Assembly (NCBI GenBank): GCA_027306505.1
Contig: DAHUZP010000057.1
Span: 1-64,000 of the forward strand
Source: Thermoplasmata archaeon
GTDB lineage: Archaea > Thermoplasmatota > Thermoplasmata > Lutacidiplasmatales > UBA184
Reading direction: 5' to 3'
DNA length: 64,000 nucleotides
Each line of letters starts with the position of its first letter. Position 1 is the stretch's first letter. Under the pieces are notes generated by a model. That model was not told the DNA's origin, ran no database searches, and saw only the letters and a program-made list of their open reading frames with translations. Below are positions 26,176 to 34,808 of the stretch, piece after piece. A program made the position numbers and the translations under genes.

Positions 26176-26433
26176 TCAGCCGGCGGGGATCGCCCAGGAG
26201 CCTCCGCCGAAGGGAGCCCCGGTGTTGTATACGCGGCTGTCACGCATGGGGGAGAGCCGGTCGCGCCGGATCACCGGCAGGTCCGCAGGGTCCAGAGGGC
26301 TCTCGAGCCCGTGGACGGGGCAGAACGTGATGCGAAGCTTGCGGTTGAGCTCCGCCTGCATCCCGCACCATCGGCAGACCATCGGGTGGCCTCGGCTGTC
26401 GGCTAGGGCTTCCAGTGTAGCGTTCTCGATCAT
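26176..26433 (-). CDS. Small zinc-binding protein, 85 aa
   Basis: The product begins MIENATLEALADSRGH and has VCRWCGMQAEL followed by ITFCPVHGLES, a CxxC plus CPxH pair that would bind one zinc. The rest is charged with no other motif. It lies 54 bp downstream of the ribbon-helix-helix gene on the same strand and may be co-transcribed with it, like a regulator and its partner. No family recognised. Confidence 0.55.
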   Translation of the reverse strand: MIENATLEALADSRGHPMVCRWCGMQAELNRKLRITFCPVHGLESPLDPADLPVIRRDRLSPMRDSRVYNTGAPFGGGSWAIPAG

Positions 26434-26487
26434 GTGGTTGGGTTCCCTCCTTCTGATTGCACCGTGGGTTCCGTGGTACCTGGGGGA

Positions 26488-26913
26488 TCACTTGCCCCCG
26501 TGGCGCTCGCCTTCCCGCGAGGCCCTTCGTTGGTCAGCGTCCTCTTGCGCGAGCTTCTGGGCGGTCGCACGCTCGAGCTCGACGCGCTGCGAACGCTGCC
26601 GGGCGAGCTCCTCCAACCCTCGTTCGATGGCCTTCTCCAGGGCCGACTCGACCGCGGAGGAGTAGCCGTTCTCGACCGAGCGCTCGAGCTCTCGGAAGAG
26701 CACGGGAGGGACCTCCACCGACCGACCGCGCGGGACCCGCTCTCCGGGGGCCCGGGCGGGGATCCCCGCGTCCACCGACTCGCGGAGGATGCGTCGGATC
26801 GCTTCCGAGCGGTTGGAGAACCCTCGCTCCTGGACCATCCGGTCCAGGCGCTCCAAGTCCTCGGCGTCCAGACGGACCCCGAGGAACCGGTCCTCCCCCA
26901 TCCGACGTTTCAC
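26488..26913 (-). CDS. Ribbon-helix-helix (CopG/NikR-like) DNA-binding regulator
   Basis: Residues about 8-45 of the 141-residue product (FLGVRLDAEDLERLDRMVQ then GFSNRSEAIRRILRE) are a ribbon-helix-helix domain: a beta strand and two helices with the conserved SRSEAIR-type turn. The C-terminal two thirds are helical and strongly charged (VENGYSSAVESALEKAIERGLEELA) and could form a coiled coil for oligomerisation. GTG at 26911-26913 is preferred because it lies about 27 nt from the TATA element; an ATG 12 nt inside is possible. It probably represses itself (see operator). Confidence 0.8.
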   Translation of the reverse strand: MKRRMGEDRFLGVRLDAEDLERLDRMVQERGFSNRSEAIRRILRESVDAGIPARAPGERVPRGRSVEVPPVLFRELERSVENGYSSAVESALEKAIERGLEELARQRSQRVELERATAQKLAQEDADQRRASREGERHGGK

Positions 26914-26931
26914 GATTTATCACATAATCAA

Positions 26932-26951
26932 ACCAGTATTTTAAGTCTGGT
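26932..26951. promoter_or_regulatory. Palindrome over the TATA box: probable operator of the RHH gene
   Basis: ACCAG (26932-26936) and CTGGT (26947-26951) form a perfect inverted repeat with a 10-nt AT-rich spacer. On the minus strand the spacer contains ACTTAAAATA, the TATA element, centred about 27 nt before the RHH start codon. A repressor bound here would block TBP, a classic arrangement for self-repression by ribbon-helix-helix proteins. Confidence 0.5.
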
Positions 26952-27092
26952 AAAATGAGTCCCGGACCCACGCACGAATGCGCACAAAGGGGTGGGGCCG
27001 CTCGCGCCCTACATGCGCTCGGAGGAGCCCACGAGCGGGCGCGCATCTTTTTGAGGGGGAAGGTCTGCGGACGCCCGACGGGGTCGTGATCG

Positions 27093-27479
27093 ATGGCGTG
27101 GACACAGGCTGAGGTGCGCGAGCTCAAGGAAGGACGCTACATGCTCATCGACAACGAGCCGTGCAAGATCCTCTCGATCCAGACCTCGAAACCAGGGAAG
27201 CATGGGGAAGCCAAGGCACGGATCGATGCCGTGGGCATCTTCAACGGGAACAAGACCTCCGTGGTCTACCCGGTCAAGCACAAGGTCCAGGTCCCGATCA
27301 TCAACAAGCGGACAGGGCAGGTGCTCTCGATCTCGGGCTCCGAGGTGCAGATGATGGACCTCGAGAACTACGAGACCTTCTCGATCACCTTGGAAGCAAG
27401 CCAGCAGGGCCTGCTGCCCGGGCAAGAGGTGGGCTACATCTCGGCCATGGGCAAGCGCAAGCTCCAGTGGCCCCAGTGA
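27093..27479 (+). CDS. eif5a: Translation factor aIF5A
   Basis: The 128-residue protein is the archaeal EF-P/eIF5A homologue that relieves ribosome stalling at proline-rich sequences, a useful task for the many Pro-rich proteins of this window. The hypusine (or deoxyhypusine) site is Lys36 in SKPGKHGEAK; the usual residue after KHG is Ser, His or Ala, here Glu. The C-terminal OB fold follows (GQVLSISGSEVQMMDL). No deoxyhypusine synthase gene lies nearby. Confidence 0.97.
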   Translation: MAWTQAEVRELKEGRYMLIDNEPCKILSIQTSKPGKHGEAKARIDAVGIFNGNKTSVVYPVKHKVQVPIINKRTGQVLSISGSEVQMMDLENYETFSITLEASQQGLLPGQEVGYISAMGKRKLQWPQ

Positions 27480-27547
27480 CCCGTTGACCGAACGGGGCGG
27501 CGGGGCGCCGGTCGGTGCACGGGCGAAAGGGCTAGCTCCGGGCCGGA

Positions 27548-30500
27548 GTGCACGGTAGCGCTTGCGACTTATCCGTTTATAAGACCGCCCGGTATGATTT
27601 CACCGTTCTGCCGGGGACTGAACCGTCATCGCGGGAAGGTGGGTCTACGGCGCTAGGAGGAGGGTTCGGGCCGGGACGTGCAAGGGACCTCGCCCGGGCG
27701 GCCGAGGCCCTTCGCAAGTCCAAGGCGGGGTACGACAAGGCCCGCAAGGGCGCGGACGACGCGGTCGGGATGATGGGCCAGGTGGGCACGAAGCCCACCC
27801 CCGCCATGGAGGAGCTCGACGGCCAGCTCAAGGACGCCGTCAAGGCGATCGCCTGGGAGAAGGCGGAGGAGCTCGCGAACCGCCTCCGGGAGGAGGCCGA
27901 TAGGGCGATGCGGACCGACCTGGACGGCCGGAGGAGCACGCTCAAGGAGCGTGCGACCCGGTTCTCGGAAGGGGTCGGGGCGACCCCGCAGGAAGTGACC
28001 GACCTCTTCCAGAGGGCCGGCCAGTCGATGGAGGAGGCGAAGTTCCTCGACGCCTCGAAGGCCCTCGGAGAGGCCGAGGCGGCGCTCAAGAAGGCCGAGG
28101 AAGGGCTGACGGAGGCCGCGCACGAGCGCGTGCGCACCTTGGTCCAGTGGGCCGGGGAAGGGAAGCACCTCTCCGACATCGAAGAGAAGCTCGGCCCGTG
28201 CTTCGCCACCCTCGCGAAAGGGGACTTCAAGGCCTCCAACGCTTGCTTCGAGAAGAGCATCCCCGAGTGCCTCCCCGGCGGGGAGCGGATGCTCCGCGAG
28301 AGGGCCGAGGCGGCCAGAACGATCCTCAAGCTTTCCCAGGACCTGGAGGTGGAGTTCCCCGACCTCCAGAAGGCGATCGACGCCGCTCCGCAGGCGCGTC
28401 CCCTCTCCTGGGACGTCGCCGACAAGGCGATCGAGGATGCGAAGCGCACGACCGAGAAGGCGCTTCGGGAGCGCTGCACCGAGCGCGTCCAGGAGTTGCG
28501 GTCCCTCTCCGAGACCCTCAAGGAGGAGGGCGCGGAGTTCTCCGAGGGTGAAGCGACGCTCGAGGAGGTCCTGAGCCAGCTCCCCCAGGCCCCTCTGGAG
28601 GACCTCCGTTCGCTCGTCTCCCGCGCGACAGGGGCCGTCGAGGGCCCCGCGATGAGCGTCGTCGCGGCCTACATCGACGAGGTCCGGCCACGTCTGGTGG
28701 AAGCTCGCCAGCTCGGGCGGAACTCGCTCCCCGCGATCGAGGAGGTCAACCAGGCCCGGGAGGCCTACCGGAAGAAGCGGTTCCGCGAAGCGGTCCAGAG
28801 GGCCCAGAAGGCGCTCGAGATCGTGAGCGACCTCGTCGCCGACATGGAGGCGGGGCACGAGGAGGTGACCGAGTTCAAGAGCCTCCTCGCCCGGCTCGCG
28901 AGCGGCGGGCTCACCTCCTCCGTCTACGAGGACTTCGCGAAGAAGGCGGAGGACGCGCTCCGCCACAACGAGCTCGACAAGATGCGCACGGAGCTCCAGG
29001 AGGGGCTGCGCGTCGTCGGGCGCGAGAGCCTTCCGTTCTTCCGCAACCAGCTCGACTCCTACAAGCGCGTGCTCGGCCTGGTGGAGGAGCGCGGCTGGTC
29101 CTCCCCGGAGCTCCCCGAGAAGCTCAAGGAGGTCCGCAAGCACTTCCAGGAGGGACGCTTCGCCGAGACGGCGGAGGCCCTGGCCACCTTCAAGGCCTCC
29201 CTTCGGTCGGCGGTCGCCCCCCACCTCTCCCACCGGCTCGAAGAGCTGGGGAAGGCGCTCGAGGAGATCCCGGACACCGACGCCGTCACCTCCGTGCGGC
29301 GATGGATGGCCGAGACCGACATCGCGCTCAAGGTCAAGGAGGACATCGAGCAGGCGATCGACAAGCTCGCCCAGACGGAGAAGGAGCTCGCGATCACCTT
29401 CGCCGCGAGGGCCTCCAGCCTGGTGGATGAGCTCGAGGAGGAGCTCCAGGGGCTTGAGGCGATGGGCCTCGAAACCGCGTCGCTCAAGCGCGAGATCCAG
29501 CAGATCCACCAGATCTTCGACCTGGGTGACTTCGTCAAGGCCTCGCGCTCCAGCCGGGAGCTCAAGGCACGGATCCTCCAGCAGCAGCTCCTCAGGGCGG
29601 AGCAGGGCGTCTCGAAGGCGAAGTTCGCCCTGGTGGAGCTCGCGAAGATGGGGCTCGAGCCCCCCACGCTCAAGGCGGGTCTCGTCGACGCGAGCGACCG
29701 GGTGCGCTCGGGCCGCTATCCCGGGGCCTACCAGAGGGCGAACCAGGTCCTGAAGGACGCGGAGACGCTCAAGGCGACCGCCCAGAAGGTCCGGGAGGAG
29801 ATCGGCTCCGTCGCGGAGATCGTCCAGGGGCTCCGCAAGGGCGGGGTGGGGCCGGAGGAGCTCCAGCCCATCCTGCCCCGCGCGAAGCAGGCCTCCGAAG
29901 CCTACCAGACGATGGACTTCGACCGGGCACTGACGCTCACCGGGGAGCTCAAGAGCTCCCTCCAGGCCCTCGCCCAGAAGCGCGAGGCGCTGAAGACGCT
30001 GAGCGAGCTCGACACCCTCCTCACCAGCAGCCGTCAGGTGATGGCGAGCGACCCCGAGTGGATGAAGGAGCTGCGCGAGGCGCAGGAGAAGGTCACTCGG
30101 GGCGACGCGGCGGGCGCGCTCCCCGAGCTCCGTACGCTGCGCAGCCGGGTCGTGGAAGGCGTGCGCAGCGGCCTCGACACCCAGCTGAGGACGCTTGAGT
30201 CCGACATGCGCTCCGCCCGCTCGGCGGGCCTCGACACCTCCCAGGTGGAGGGGCCGCTCACGGAGGCCCGCCGCAAGCTGCAGGAGCCCGTCCCGCTGGG
30301 CGTCGCGGAGCTCATCGACCGTTCGCGCCGGGAGTTCTTCCAGGGCCGGGCCTTCATGGAACAGGCCCAGAAGTCCGTCGCCTCCGCTCGCGAGGCCGTG
30401 AGCCAGGGGGAGCTCGTCCGAGCGGACGTGAGCGACCTGCGCCCGCGCCTCACCGAGATCGAGTCGCGCTTCGCCGCGGGGGAGCTCACGGTCTCCCTGG

Positions 30501-32134
30501 AGCTCGCCCAGCGCCTCCACCGGGAGGCCGAGGACCGTGTCCGATCGCAGGTGACCAAGACCCTCGCGAGCTTCCAGGCGATGATCAACCGGGCGAAGAT
30601 GGAGGGGGCGATCACCGCGGTCGCGGAGAACCTCCTGGTCCAGGCCCGCAACCTGCTCATCGGCGGAAAGCCCCTGGAGGCCCTCCGCCTCGCGACCCGG
30701 AGCGAGACCGAGCTCGAGCGGGTCGAGCTCCAGCACTCCCTCGCGACGAACGCCCTCATCACGCTCAAGGCGAAGCTGGACGACGCGAAGGAGCAGGGCG
30801 TGAACGCTCCCGACGTCGAGCGCGAGGTCGCGCGGGCGGAGGACCTCATGGCAAGGGGGGACTACGCGGCGGTGCTCGAGCGGACCATGGATGGGGGCGA
30901 TCTCCTCCTCCAGGCGACCGATCAACTGCGCAAGGCCCGCGAGGCGGTGGAGGCGACCGCGAAGCTGCTCGCTTCGCTCGAGGGCATCGAGGCGGACCTC
31001 ACCACGCCGCGTCAGGAGCTCCAGCAGTCCCGCGCCCTCCTCTCAGAGGGCAAGTACGCGGAGGCCCAGTCGCTCGCCCGGACCACCGGGGAGACCGCCC
31101 GAGGTCTGCTCGAGAACCTGGTGAGCTCGAGGACCTCGGAGGTCCGCAAGCTCCTCGCCGCCGTTTTGGCGATCGACCCCCAGGCGGCCGACGAGTACCC
31201 TCCGATGCTCGCCCGGGCGGAGGAGTCGCTCAAGGCCAGGGACTTCAAGCGGGGGGTCGACCGCCTCGCGGAGACCCGTAGGGCGATCGAGGAAGGGCTC
31301 GGGAAGCTCACCGCTCGGGAGGAAGAGAAGCTGCGGGCCGTCTGGAAGTCGGTCCCGCCGGTCGACGAGGGCGATGCTTCCACCCGCGAGTCGACCTCCC
31401 GTGCGCTCTCCGAGGCCCGGGAGAAGGGGGACTACGCCCGATTCCGGGAGCGGCTCGACCAGGGACTGCGCGAGGCCCAGTCGCTGCGGCGCAAGCACCT
31501 GGAGCGCTCGGTGTCGGAGATGGAGTCCCGCGTGCTCCTGGGGGAGCGTCTGGGGGTGGACATGACCCCGGTCATGGAGACCTTCAGCGAGATCAAGATG
31601 AACCTGAAGAGCGGCCCCATCGAGCCGCTCCAGGCGGAGCTCGCGAAGTGCGAGCAGTCCCTCGCGGAGCTCCTGGGGACCCGGCTCACCGACCGGGTGA
31701 CGGAGCTCGCCGGGGAGGCCGCCTTCGCCCGCGACGGCCTCAGCATGGAGGTGGGTCCGGTGGAGCGGATGCTCCGGGACGTGGAGACCCTCCAGGGCTC
31801 GGGGGACACCGTCGCCGCCGCCCGCAAGTTGGTGGAGGCGGAGGGGGAGCTCGCGCGACGCAAGGAGCTCCACTGGCAGCTCACGAACACCCAGTACATG
31901 ATCGACCAGAAGCTCGCGACGCTCACCGACCGCAAGGTCGACGTGGGCCCGATCCGGGAGCTCCTGGGCGAGGCGCTCAGGGCCCGCCAGTCCGATTACG
32001 GGAAGGCGCTCGAGCTCTCCCAGAAGGCGCTGGACGAGCTCCGCAAGCTCCTCAACGAGGGCTCCCCCGCAGGGACCGCGGGGGCCGGGGCGGAGAAGGC
32101 GACGGCCACGGCCAATCCCGATCGGGGAAGCTGA
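27548..32134 (+). CDS. Very long coiled-coil protein, up to 1,528 aa; start uncertain
   Basis: The frame encodes a soluble, almost wholly helical protein rich in Glu, Lys, Ala and Leu from about residue 45 to 1,500. A loose repeat recurs with a turn between two helices, for example LLSEGKYAEAQSLA, LMARGDYAAVLERT, LIGGKPLEALRLA, SGRYPGAYQRANQVL and EGRFAETAEALATF; each joins an outgoing helix to the next, so the fold may be a chain of helical hairpins similar to TPR or spectrin repeats. No membrane segment or enzyme motif is seen. It might be cytoskeletal or a scaffold. The start is unclear: GTG 27548 precedes the TATA box, and the first in-frame ATG downstream is 27770, though residues before that already look coding. 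Confidence 0.75.
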   Translation: MHGSACDLSVYKTARYDFTVLPGTEPSSREGGSTALGGGFGPGRARDLARAAEALRKSKAGYDKARKGADDAVGMMGQVGTKPTPAMEELDGQLKDAVKAIAWEKAEELANRLREEADRAMRTDLDGRRSTLKERATRFSEGVGATPQEVTDLFQRAGQSMEEAKFLDASKALGEAEAALKKAEEGLTEAAHERVRTLVQWAGEGKHLSDIEEKLGPCFATLAKGDFKASNACFEKSIPECLPGGERMLRERAEAARTILKLSQDLEVEFPDLQKAIDAAPQARPLSWDVADKAIEDAKRTTEKALRERCTERVQELRSLSETLKEEGAEFSEGEATLEEVLSQLPQAPLEDLRSLVSRATGAVEGPAMSVVAAYIDEVRPRLVEARQLGRNSLPAIEEVNQAREAYRKKRFREAVQRAQKALEIVSDLVADMEAGHEEVTEFKSLLARLASGGLTSSVYEDFAKKAEDALRHNELDKMRTELQEGLRVVGRESLPFFRNQLDSYKRVLGLVEERGWSSPELPEKLKEVRKHFQEGRFAETAEALATFKASLRSAVAPHLSHRLEELGKALEEIPDTDAVTSVRRWMAETDIALKVKEDIEQAIDKLAQTEKELAITFAARASSLVDELEEELQGLEAMGLETASLKREIQQIHQIFDLGDFVKASRSSRELKARILQQQLLRAEQGVSKAKFALVELAKMGLEPPTLKAGLVDASDRVRSGRYPGAYQRANQVLKDAETLKATAQKVREEIGSVAEIVQGLRKGGVGPEELQPILPRAKQASEAYQTMDFDRALTLTGELKSSLQALAQKREALKTLSELDTLLTSSRQVMASDPEWMKELREAQEKVTRGDAAGALPELRTLRSRVVEGVRSGLDTQLRTLESDMRSARSAGLDTSQVEGPLTEARRKLQEPVPLGVAELIDRSRREFFQGRAFMEQAQKSVASAREAVSQGELVRADVSDLRPRLTEIESRFAAGELTVSLELAQRLHREAEDRVRSQVTKTLASFQAMINRAKMEGAITAVAENLLVQARNLLIGGKPLEALRLATRSETELERVELQHSLATNALITLKAKLDDAKEQGVNAPDVEREVARAEDLMARGDYAAVLERTMDGGDLLLQATDQLRKAREAVEATAKLLASLEGIEADLTTPRQELQQSRALLSEGKYAEAQSLARTTGETARGLLENLVSSRTSEVRKLLAAVLAIDPQAADEYPPMLARAEESLKARDFKRGVDRLAETRRAIEEGLGKLTAREEEKLRAVWKSVPPVDEGDASTRESTSRALSEAREKGDYARFRERLDQGLREAQSLRRKHLERSVSEMESRVLLGERLGVDMTPVMETFSEIKMNLKSGPIEPLQAELAKCEQSLAELLGTRLTDRVTELAGEAAFARDGLSMEVGPVERMLRDVETLQGSGDTVAAARKLVEAEGELARRKELHWQLTNTQYMIDQKLATLTDRKVDVGPIRELLGEALRARQSDYGKALELSQKALDELRKLLNEGSPAGTAGAGAEKATATANPDRGS
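27571..27581 (+). promoter_or_regulatory. TATA box upstream of the giant coiled-coil gene
   Basis: CGTTTATAAGA is a strong archaeal TATA box. A transcript would begin near 27600, which lies inside the long open frame that starts at GTG 27548, so that GTG cannot be the start on this transcript. Confidence 0.65.
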
Positions 32135-32164
32135 GCGCGCGACCGGGACGGACCCGGGGCGGAC

Positions 32165-32623
32165 CTACGACGAGGAGCTGGAGCTCGAGATCGCTTCGGG
32201 GGCGTAGCCGCCCGAGGACCCACCACGGACGCTGCTCGGTAGGCGGTCGTACTCGACCTTGTGCTTGACCCCCGACTTCTTGAGCACGGAGGAGATCGAC
32301 TCGGTCAGCTGGACCACCTCCTGGCATCGGTAAGGCCGGCTGACATAGAACTCGACCTTTCGGTCCTCTCGTATCGGGAAGATGAGGCGCATGCCGGCCG
32401 CCTCCTGGCGGTTGAACCCGGAGGGCTTGCGTCCCCCTCGGAGGTCCCGGAGGTTCTCCTCGAGCAGGATGTCGGGGAGGAGCTGGTCGGGTTCGCGTAG
32501 GAAGGGTCGGTTCGCCTCCACCACCCGCTTGTGAATCTCCGGATAGACCCGGGTGAGCTCCCGGAAGTCCTTCTTCCCCTCGATGACGATGTGGCCCGTC
32601 CGGGCCTTCACCGGCGACATCAT
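32165..32623 (-). CDS. Hypothetical protein, 152 aa, with poly-Ser C-terminus
   Basis: I do not recognise this protein. It starts MMSPVKARTGHIVIEGKKDFRELTRVYP, then has a conserved-looking LPDILLEENLRDLRGGRKP and a second half with beta strands (MRLIFPIREDRKVEFYVSRPYRCQEVVQLTESISSVLKK). The end is a Ser/Gly run. It looks like a small alpha/beta domain. ATG 32621-32623 fits the TATA element at the right spacing. It is convergent with the coiled-coil gene, 30 bp from its stop. Confidence 0.65.
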   Translation of the reverse strand: MMSPVKARTGHIVIEGKKDFRELTRVYPEIHKRVVEANRPFLREPDQLLPDILLEENLRDLRGGRKPSGFNRQEAAGMRLIFPIREDRKVEFYVSRPYRCQEVVQLTESISSVLKKSGVKHKVEYDRLPSSVRGGSSGGYAPEAISSSSSSS

Positions 32624-32643
32624 ACGCACTTGGACCGATGGCA

Positions 32644-32653
32644 GGTATATCTT
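32644..32653 (-). promoter_or_regulatory. TATA-like element for the 152-aa protein gene
   Basis: On the minus strand AAGATATACC is centred about 25 nt before the ATG at 32623, predicting a leaderless transcript. Confidence 0.5.
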
Positions 32654-32864
32654 GCCTCCGTGACAAGACCTGTCAACGACTTCGGCCGCCAGGCGCCGGG
32701 ATGCGCATTCCTGCGGCCCTTCCTCGTGGGTCGGGCAGCCACGGGCGGGGACGGCCCGCACCGGGACGTTCGTAGGACCCACTTCTAGTGGGCTTCCGGG
32801 GGTGGGGGTGCCGGAGCGCGGGAGGAGAAAGGGCCAAAAAGGGAGGTCCTTACGCGGTGCCTGC

Positions 32865-32937
32865 GCTCCTGTAGTCTAGTGGTCAAGGATAGAGGCCTCT
32901 CGAGCCTTTGACGCGGGTTCAAATCCCGCCAGGAGCA
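32865..32937 (+). tRNA. tRNA-Glu (anticodon CTC)
   Basis: The acceptor arm pairs GCTCCTG with CAGGAGC, with discriminator A at 32937. The anticodon stem is GAGGC/GCCTT (one G-T pair), with loop CTCTCGA and anticodon CTC reading GAG. The T arm is GCGGG/CCCGC with loop TTCAAAT. No intron and no encoded CCA. CCAAAAAGG near 32833-32842 may be the TATA-like element. The 3' end borders the mobile island, which starts 8 bp further on. Confidence 0.93.
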
Positions 32938-32945
32938 CTTTCGCC
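32936..32945 (+). repeat. Direct repeat CACTTTCGCC, left copy (target duplication or attL)
   Basis: CACTTTCGCC occurs at 32936-32945, overlapping the last two bases of tRNA-Glu, and again at 41591-41600, exactly outside the two long inverted repeats. With neighbouring bases the match grows to 16 bp (GGAGCACTTTCGCCCT). It is either a 10-bp target duplication or an attachment site at a tRNA 3' end. Confidence 0.65.
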
Positions 32946-33055
32946 CTCCGCCTCGGCCCTCGCTGCGCTCGGTCCAACCGGGGACCCCAGATAGTCCCTG
33001 GTGTTCTACTCCGTACCTCTCGTCAGTCTTCACTTCGTTGAATACCTCAAAGTCC
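32946..33055 (+). repeat. 110-bp inverted repeat, left end of the island
   Basis: This 110-bp segment, starting CTCCGCCTCG, matches the reverse complement of 41481-41590 without gaps at 103 of 110 positions by my count. It holds no convincing ORF. Confidence 0.85.
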
Positions 33056-33246
33056 CCGGCCGTGCTACGTCATGTCAATCCATTGAGTTTGAGACCTTCG
33101 ACGTTCAGCAACTTCGGAGTACCCATCTCTAACCCCAAGTCGGACCTACCCTCCCCCCACTTGGGTGACGTGCTCCCTTCTGTTTTGTACATCTGAGGGA
33201 GGGGTCTGGGGAGGGGCGCTCGGCCTCTCGTCGTAGCTCCTCTCGC

Positions 33247-34089
33247 TCATGTTCTCTGTTCCTCCTTCTTCCGTTCGGCGTACTCGCTTGGCGTGAGATA
33301 GTCCAGGGACGAGTGCGGTCGCTGCGTGTTGTAGTCGACCACACCTCCGTCCACGATCTGGCGCGTCTCCAGGAACGTCGTGGGGTCCCGGATCCACAGG
33401 TAGTCCTGTTTGAAGTGCCCGTTCCAGGACTCCATCATCCCGTTGTCCTCGGGCCTTCTCTTCCTCGTGGCCATCAACGAGATCCCGATCGTTCGGCCGC
33501 CGTCCTGGAACCGGTGCGCCACGAACTGGGTGCCTCCGTCGGTCTTCAACGTGAGACCTGGCGCGCGCCCGGTCTTCGGGAAGCGCGCCAGGACGGCGCG
33601 CTCCACCACCGAGAGCGCCTCCGCCGCTCCGCAGGAGCGCAGCAGCTCGTGGCCCACCACCTCTCGCGTGCAGGCATCCATGACCACCATCAACGGGACG
33701 GGACCGAGGTCGGTGGTGTCGAGGTAGGTGAGATCGGCGTACCACCGCTGGTCGGGCTCGAGAGCACTGAGGTTCCCGGTCTCCGGGAGACGTGGTCGAG
33801 GGAAGTGGACCTCCTTCTGCAAGCCCTCCTCCTTGAGGATCCGCCGAACGCGCTTGCGGTTGATGAACATCTCTTCCTGCCAACGGAGGACCGACCAGAC
33901 CCGACGATACCCGAAGCTCGGGCGGGCAAAGGCGACTCGGCGAACCCGCTCCCGGGCGCGAGGCTCATCGGCGTGGAGACGCCGATGGGGACCGGGTCGA
34001 GGTTCGTAGTAGAGGGTGGCCCGGGCCACGTGGAAGGCGCGGGCCAGCGTGGCGGTGCGGACCTCTCCCTCGTTCGAGAGGCGCCTCAC
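33247..34089 (-). CDS. IS3-family transposase, catalytic subunit (OrfB)
   Basis: The 280-residue protein is an IS3-type integrase-fold transposase: an HTH/linker region (SFGYRRVWSVLR, NRKRVRRILKEEGLQ) followed by the rve core. The DDE residues are in WYADLTYLDT (D), LKTDGGTQF (D) and NGMMESWNGHFKQD (E), ending with YNTQRPHSSLDYLTP, so the enzyme looks intact. Its ATG overlaps the OrfA TGA by 4 bases; many IS3 elements use a programmed frameshift instead. I could not define the terminal repeats. Confidence 0.93.
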   Translation of the reverse strand: MRRLSNEGEVRTATLARAFHVARATLYYEPRPGPHRRLHADEPRARERVRRVAFARPSFGYRRVWSVLRWQEEMFINRKRVRRILKEEGLQKEVHFPRPRLPETGNLSALEPDQRWYADLTYLDTTDLGPVPLMVVMDACTREVVGHELLRSCGAAEALSVVERAVLARFPKTGRAPGLTLKTDGGTQFVAHRFQDGGRTIGISLMATRKRRPEDNGMMESWNGHFKQDYLWIRDPTTFLETRQIVDGGVVDYNTQRPHSSLDYLTPSEYAERKKEEQRT

Positions 34090-34400
34090 GAGCTCCCTCC
34101 GTCGTTTTTTCCCAAGGGGTGTCCCTCCAGGGTTTCCTGAAGACGGTCGTTGATCAGGGCGTACTCGGCCACGAGCTTCTTCAGACGGGCGTTCTCGTGA
34201 CGGAGAGCGGTCTCAGCGCCACCGGGTGTGGTCTTCAGCCCCTGCTTCATCCCGGCGAGGGCCTTGGTCTTCCACTCGTAGTAAGCGGTGGAGCTGATGC
34301 CGTGGCGGCGGCAGACCTCGGAGATGTTGGCGCGGGGCGACATCCCTTCGAGCACGATCTGCAGCTTCTCATCGGCGCTCCAGTTCTTGTGCGTGGTCAT
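34086..34400 (-). CDS. IS3-family OrfA (DNA-binding subunit)
   Basis: The 104-residue protein has the transposase-8 type HTH (WSADEKLQIVLEGMS, ISEVCRRHGISSTAYYEWK) and a leucine-zipper-like segment (ALRHENARLKKLVAEYALI). It works with the adjoining OrfB. ATG 34398-34400 matches the usual MTTHKNWSADEK-type start. Confidence 0.9.
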   Translation of the reverse strand: MTTHKNWSADEKLQIVLEGMSPRANISEVCRRHGISSTAYYEWKTKALAGMKQGLKTTPGGAETALRHENARLKKLVAEYALINDRLQETLEGHPLGKNDGGSS

Positions 34401-34808
34401 CGCCGCTCCGGGATCGGGGGTTCGATCGACGGGAGCCAGAGGGCCGCAGCGCCCCCCCATGGGCTCGCGCCCTTCGGGCGCTCGCCCTTCCCCCCCGTCG
34501 TCGTTCTCTCGGTCCCCTTCCCTGACCACCAACCACGCAGACCCCGAGGAAATCCTTCCCTTAAGTCGCGCACCCCCTCCCAGGGTGTGGCCTCGAGCCC
34601 ACGGCGCCCGGTGTACACCATGGGCCGTCCTACGGACGAGCTTGTCACGCAGCCTGGGCGTCGTCGTCTGACGAGGGGTTCTGGGAACGCGTCGCGACAG
34701 ACGCGGACACCTGTAGGGGAGTCTGGACGAGTGGCAACCCCACTCTCCCTTTCGTCAGGGGGCTCGAGACCACGAGAGCCCATGGGAATGGAGGTAGATG
34801 AGAGAAGA
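34401..34808. other. Non-coding stretch between IS3 and IS110 genes
   Basis: No supported gene. It must contain the upstream end of the IS3-type element and the 5' non-coding end of the IS110-type element (where the bridge RNA of IS110 elements may lie), but I found no clear terminal repeats. A run of G/C-rich short repeats (CGCCCTTCGGGCG near 34470) can form a hairpin. Confidence 0.4.

Noticed and set aside
27653-30925. A 1,090-codon open frame opposite to the coiled-coil gene
   Set aside because: It mirrors the repetitive codons of the sense gene (Leu/Glu/Arg-rich, no domain) and has no promoter.
33178-34560. Exact ends of the IS3-type element
   Set aside because: Candidate inverted repeats (G/C-rich GGGGAGGGGCGC-like strings) are too degenerate to call and I found no short target duplication.
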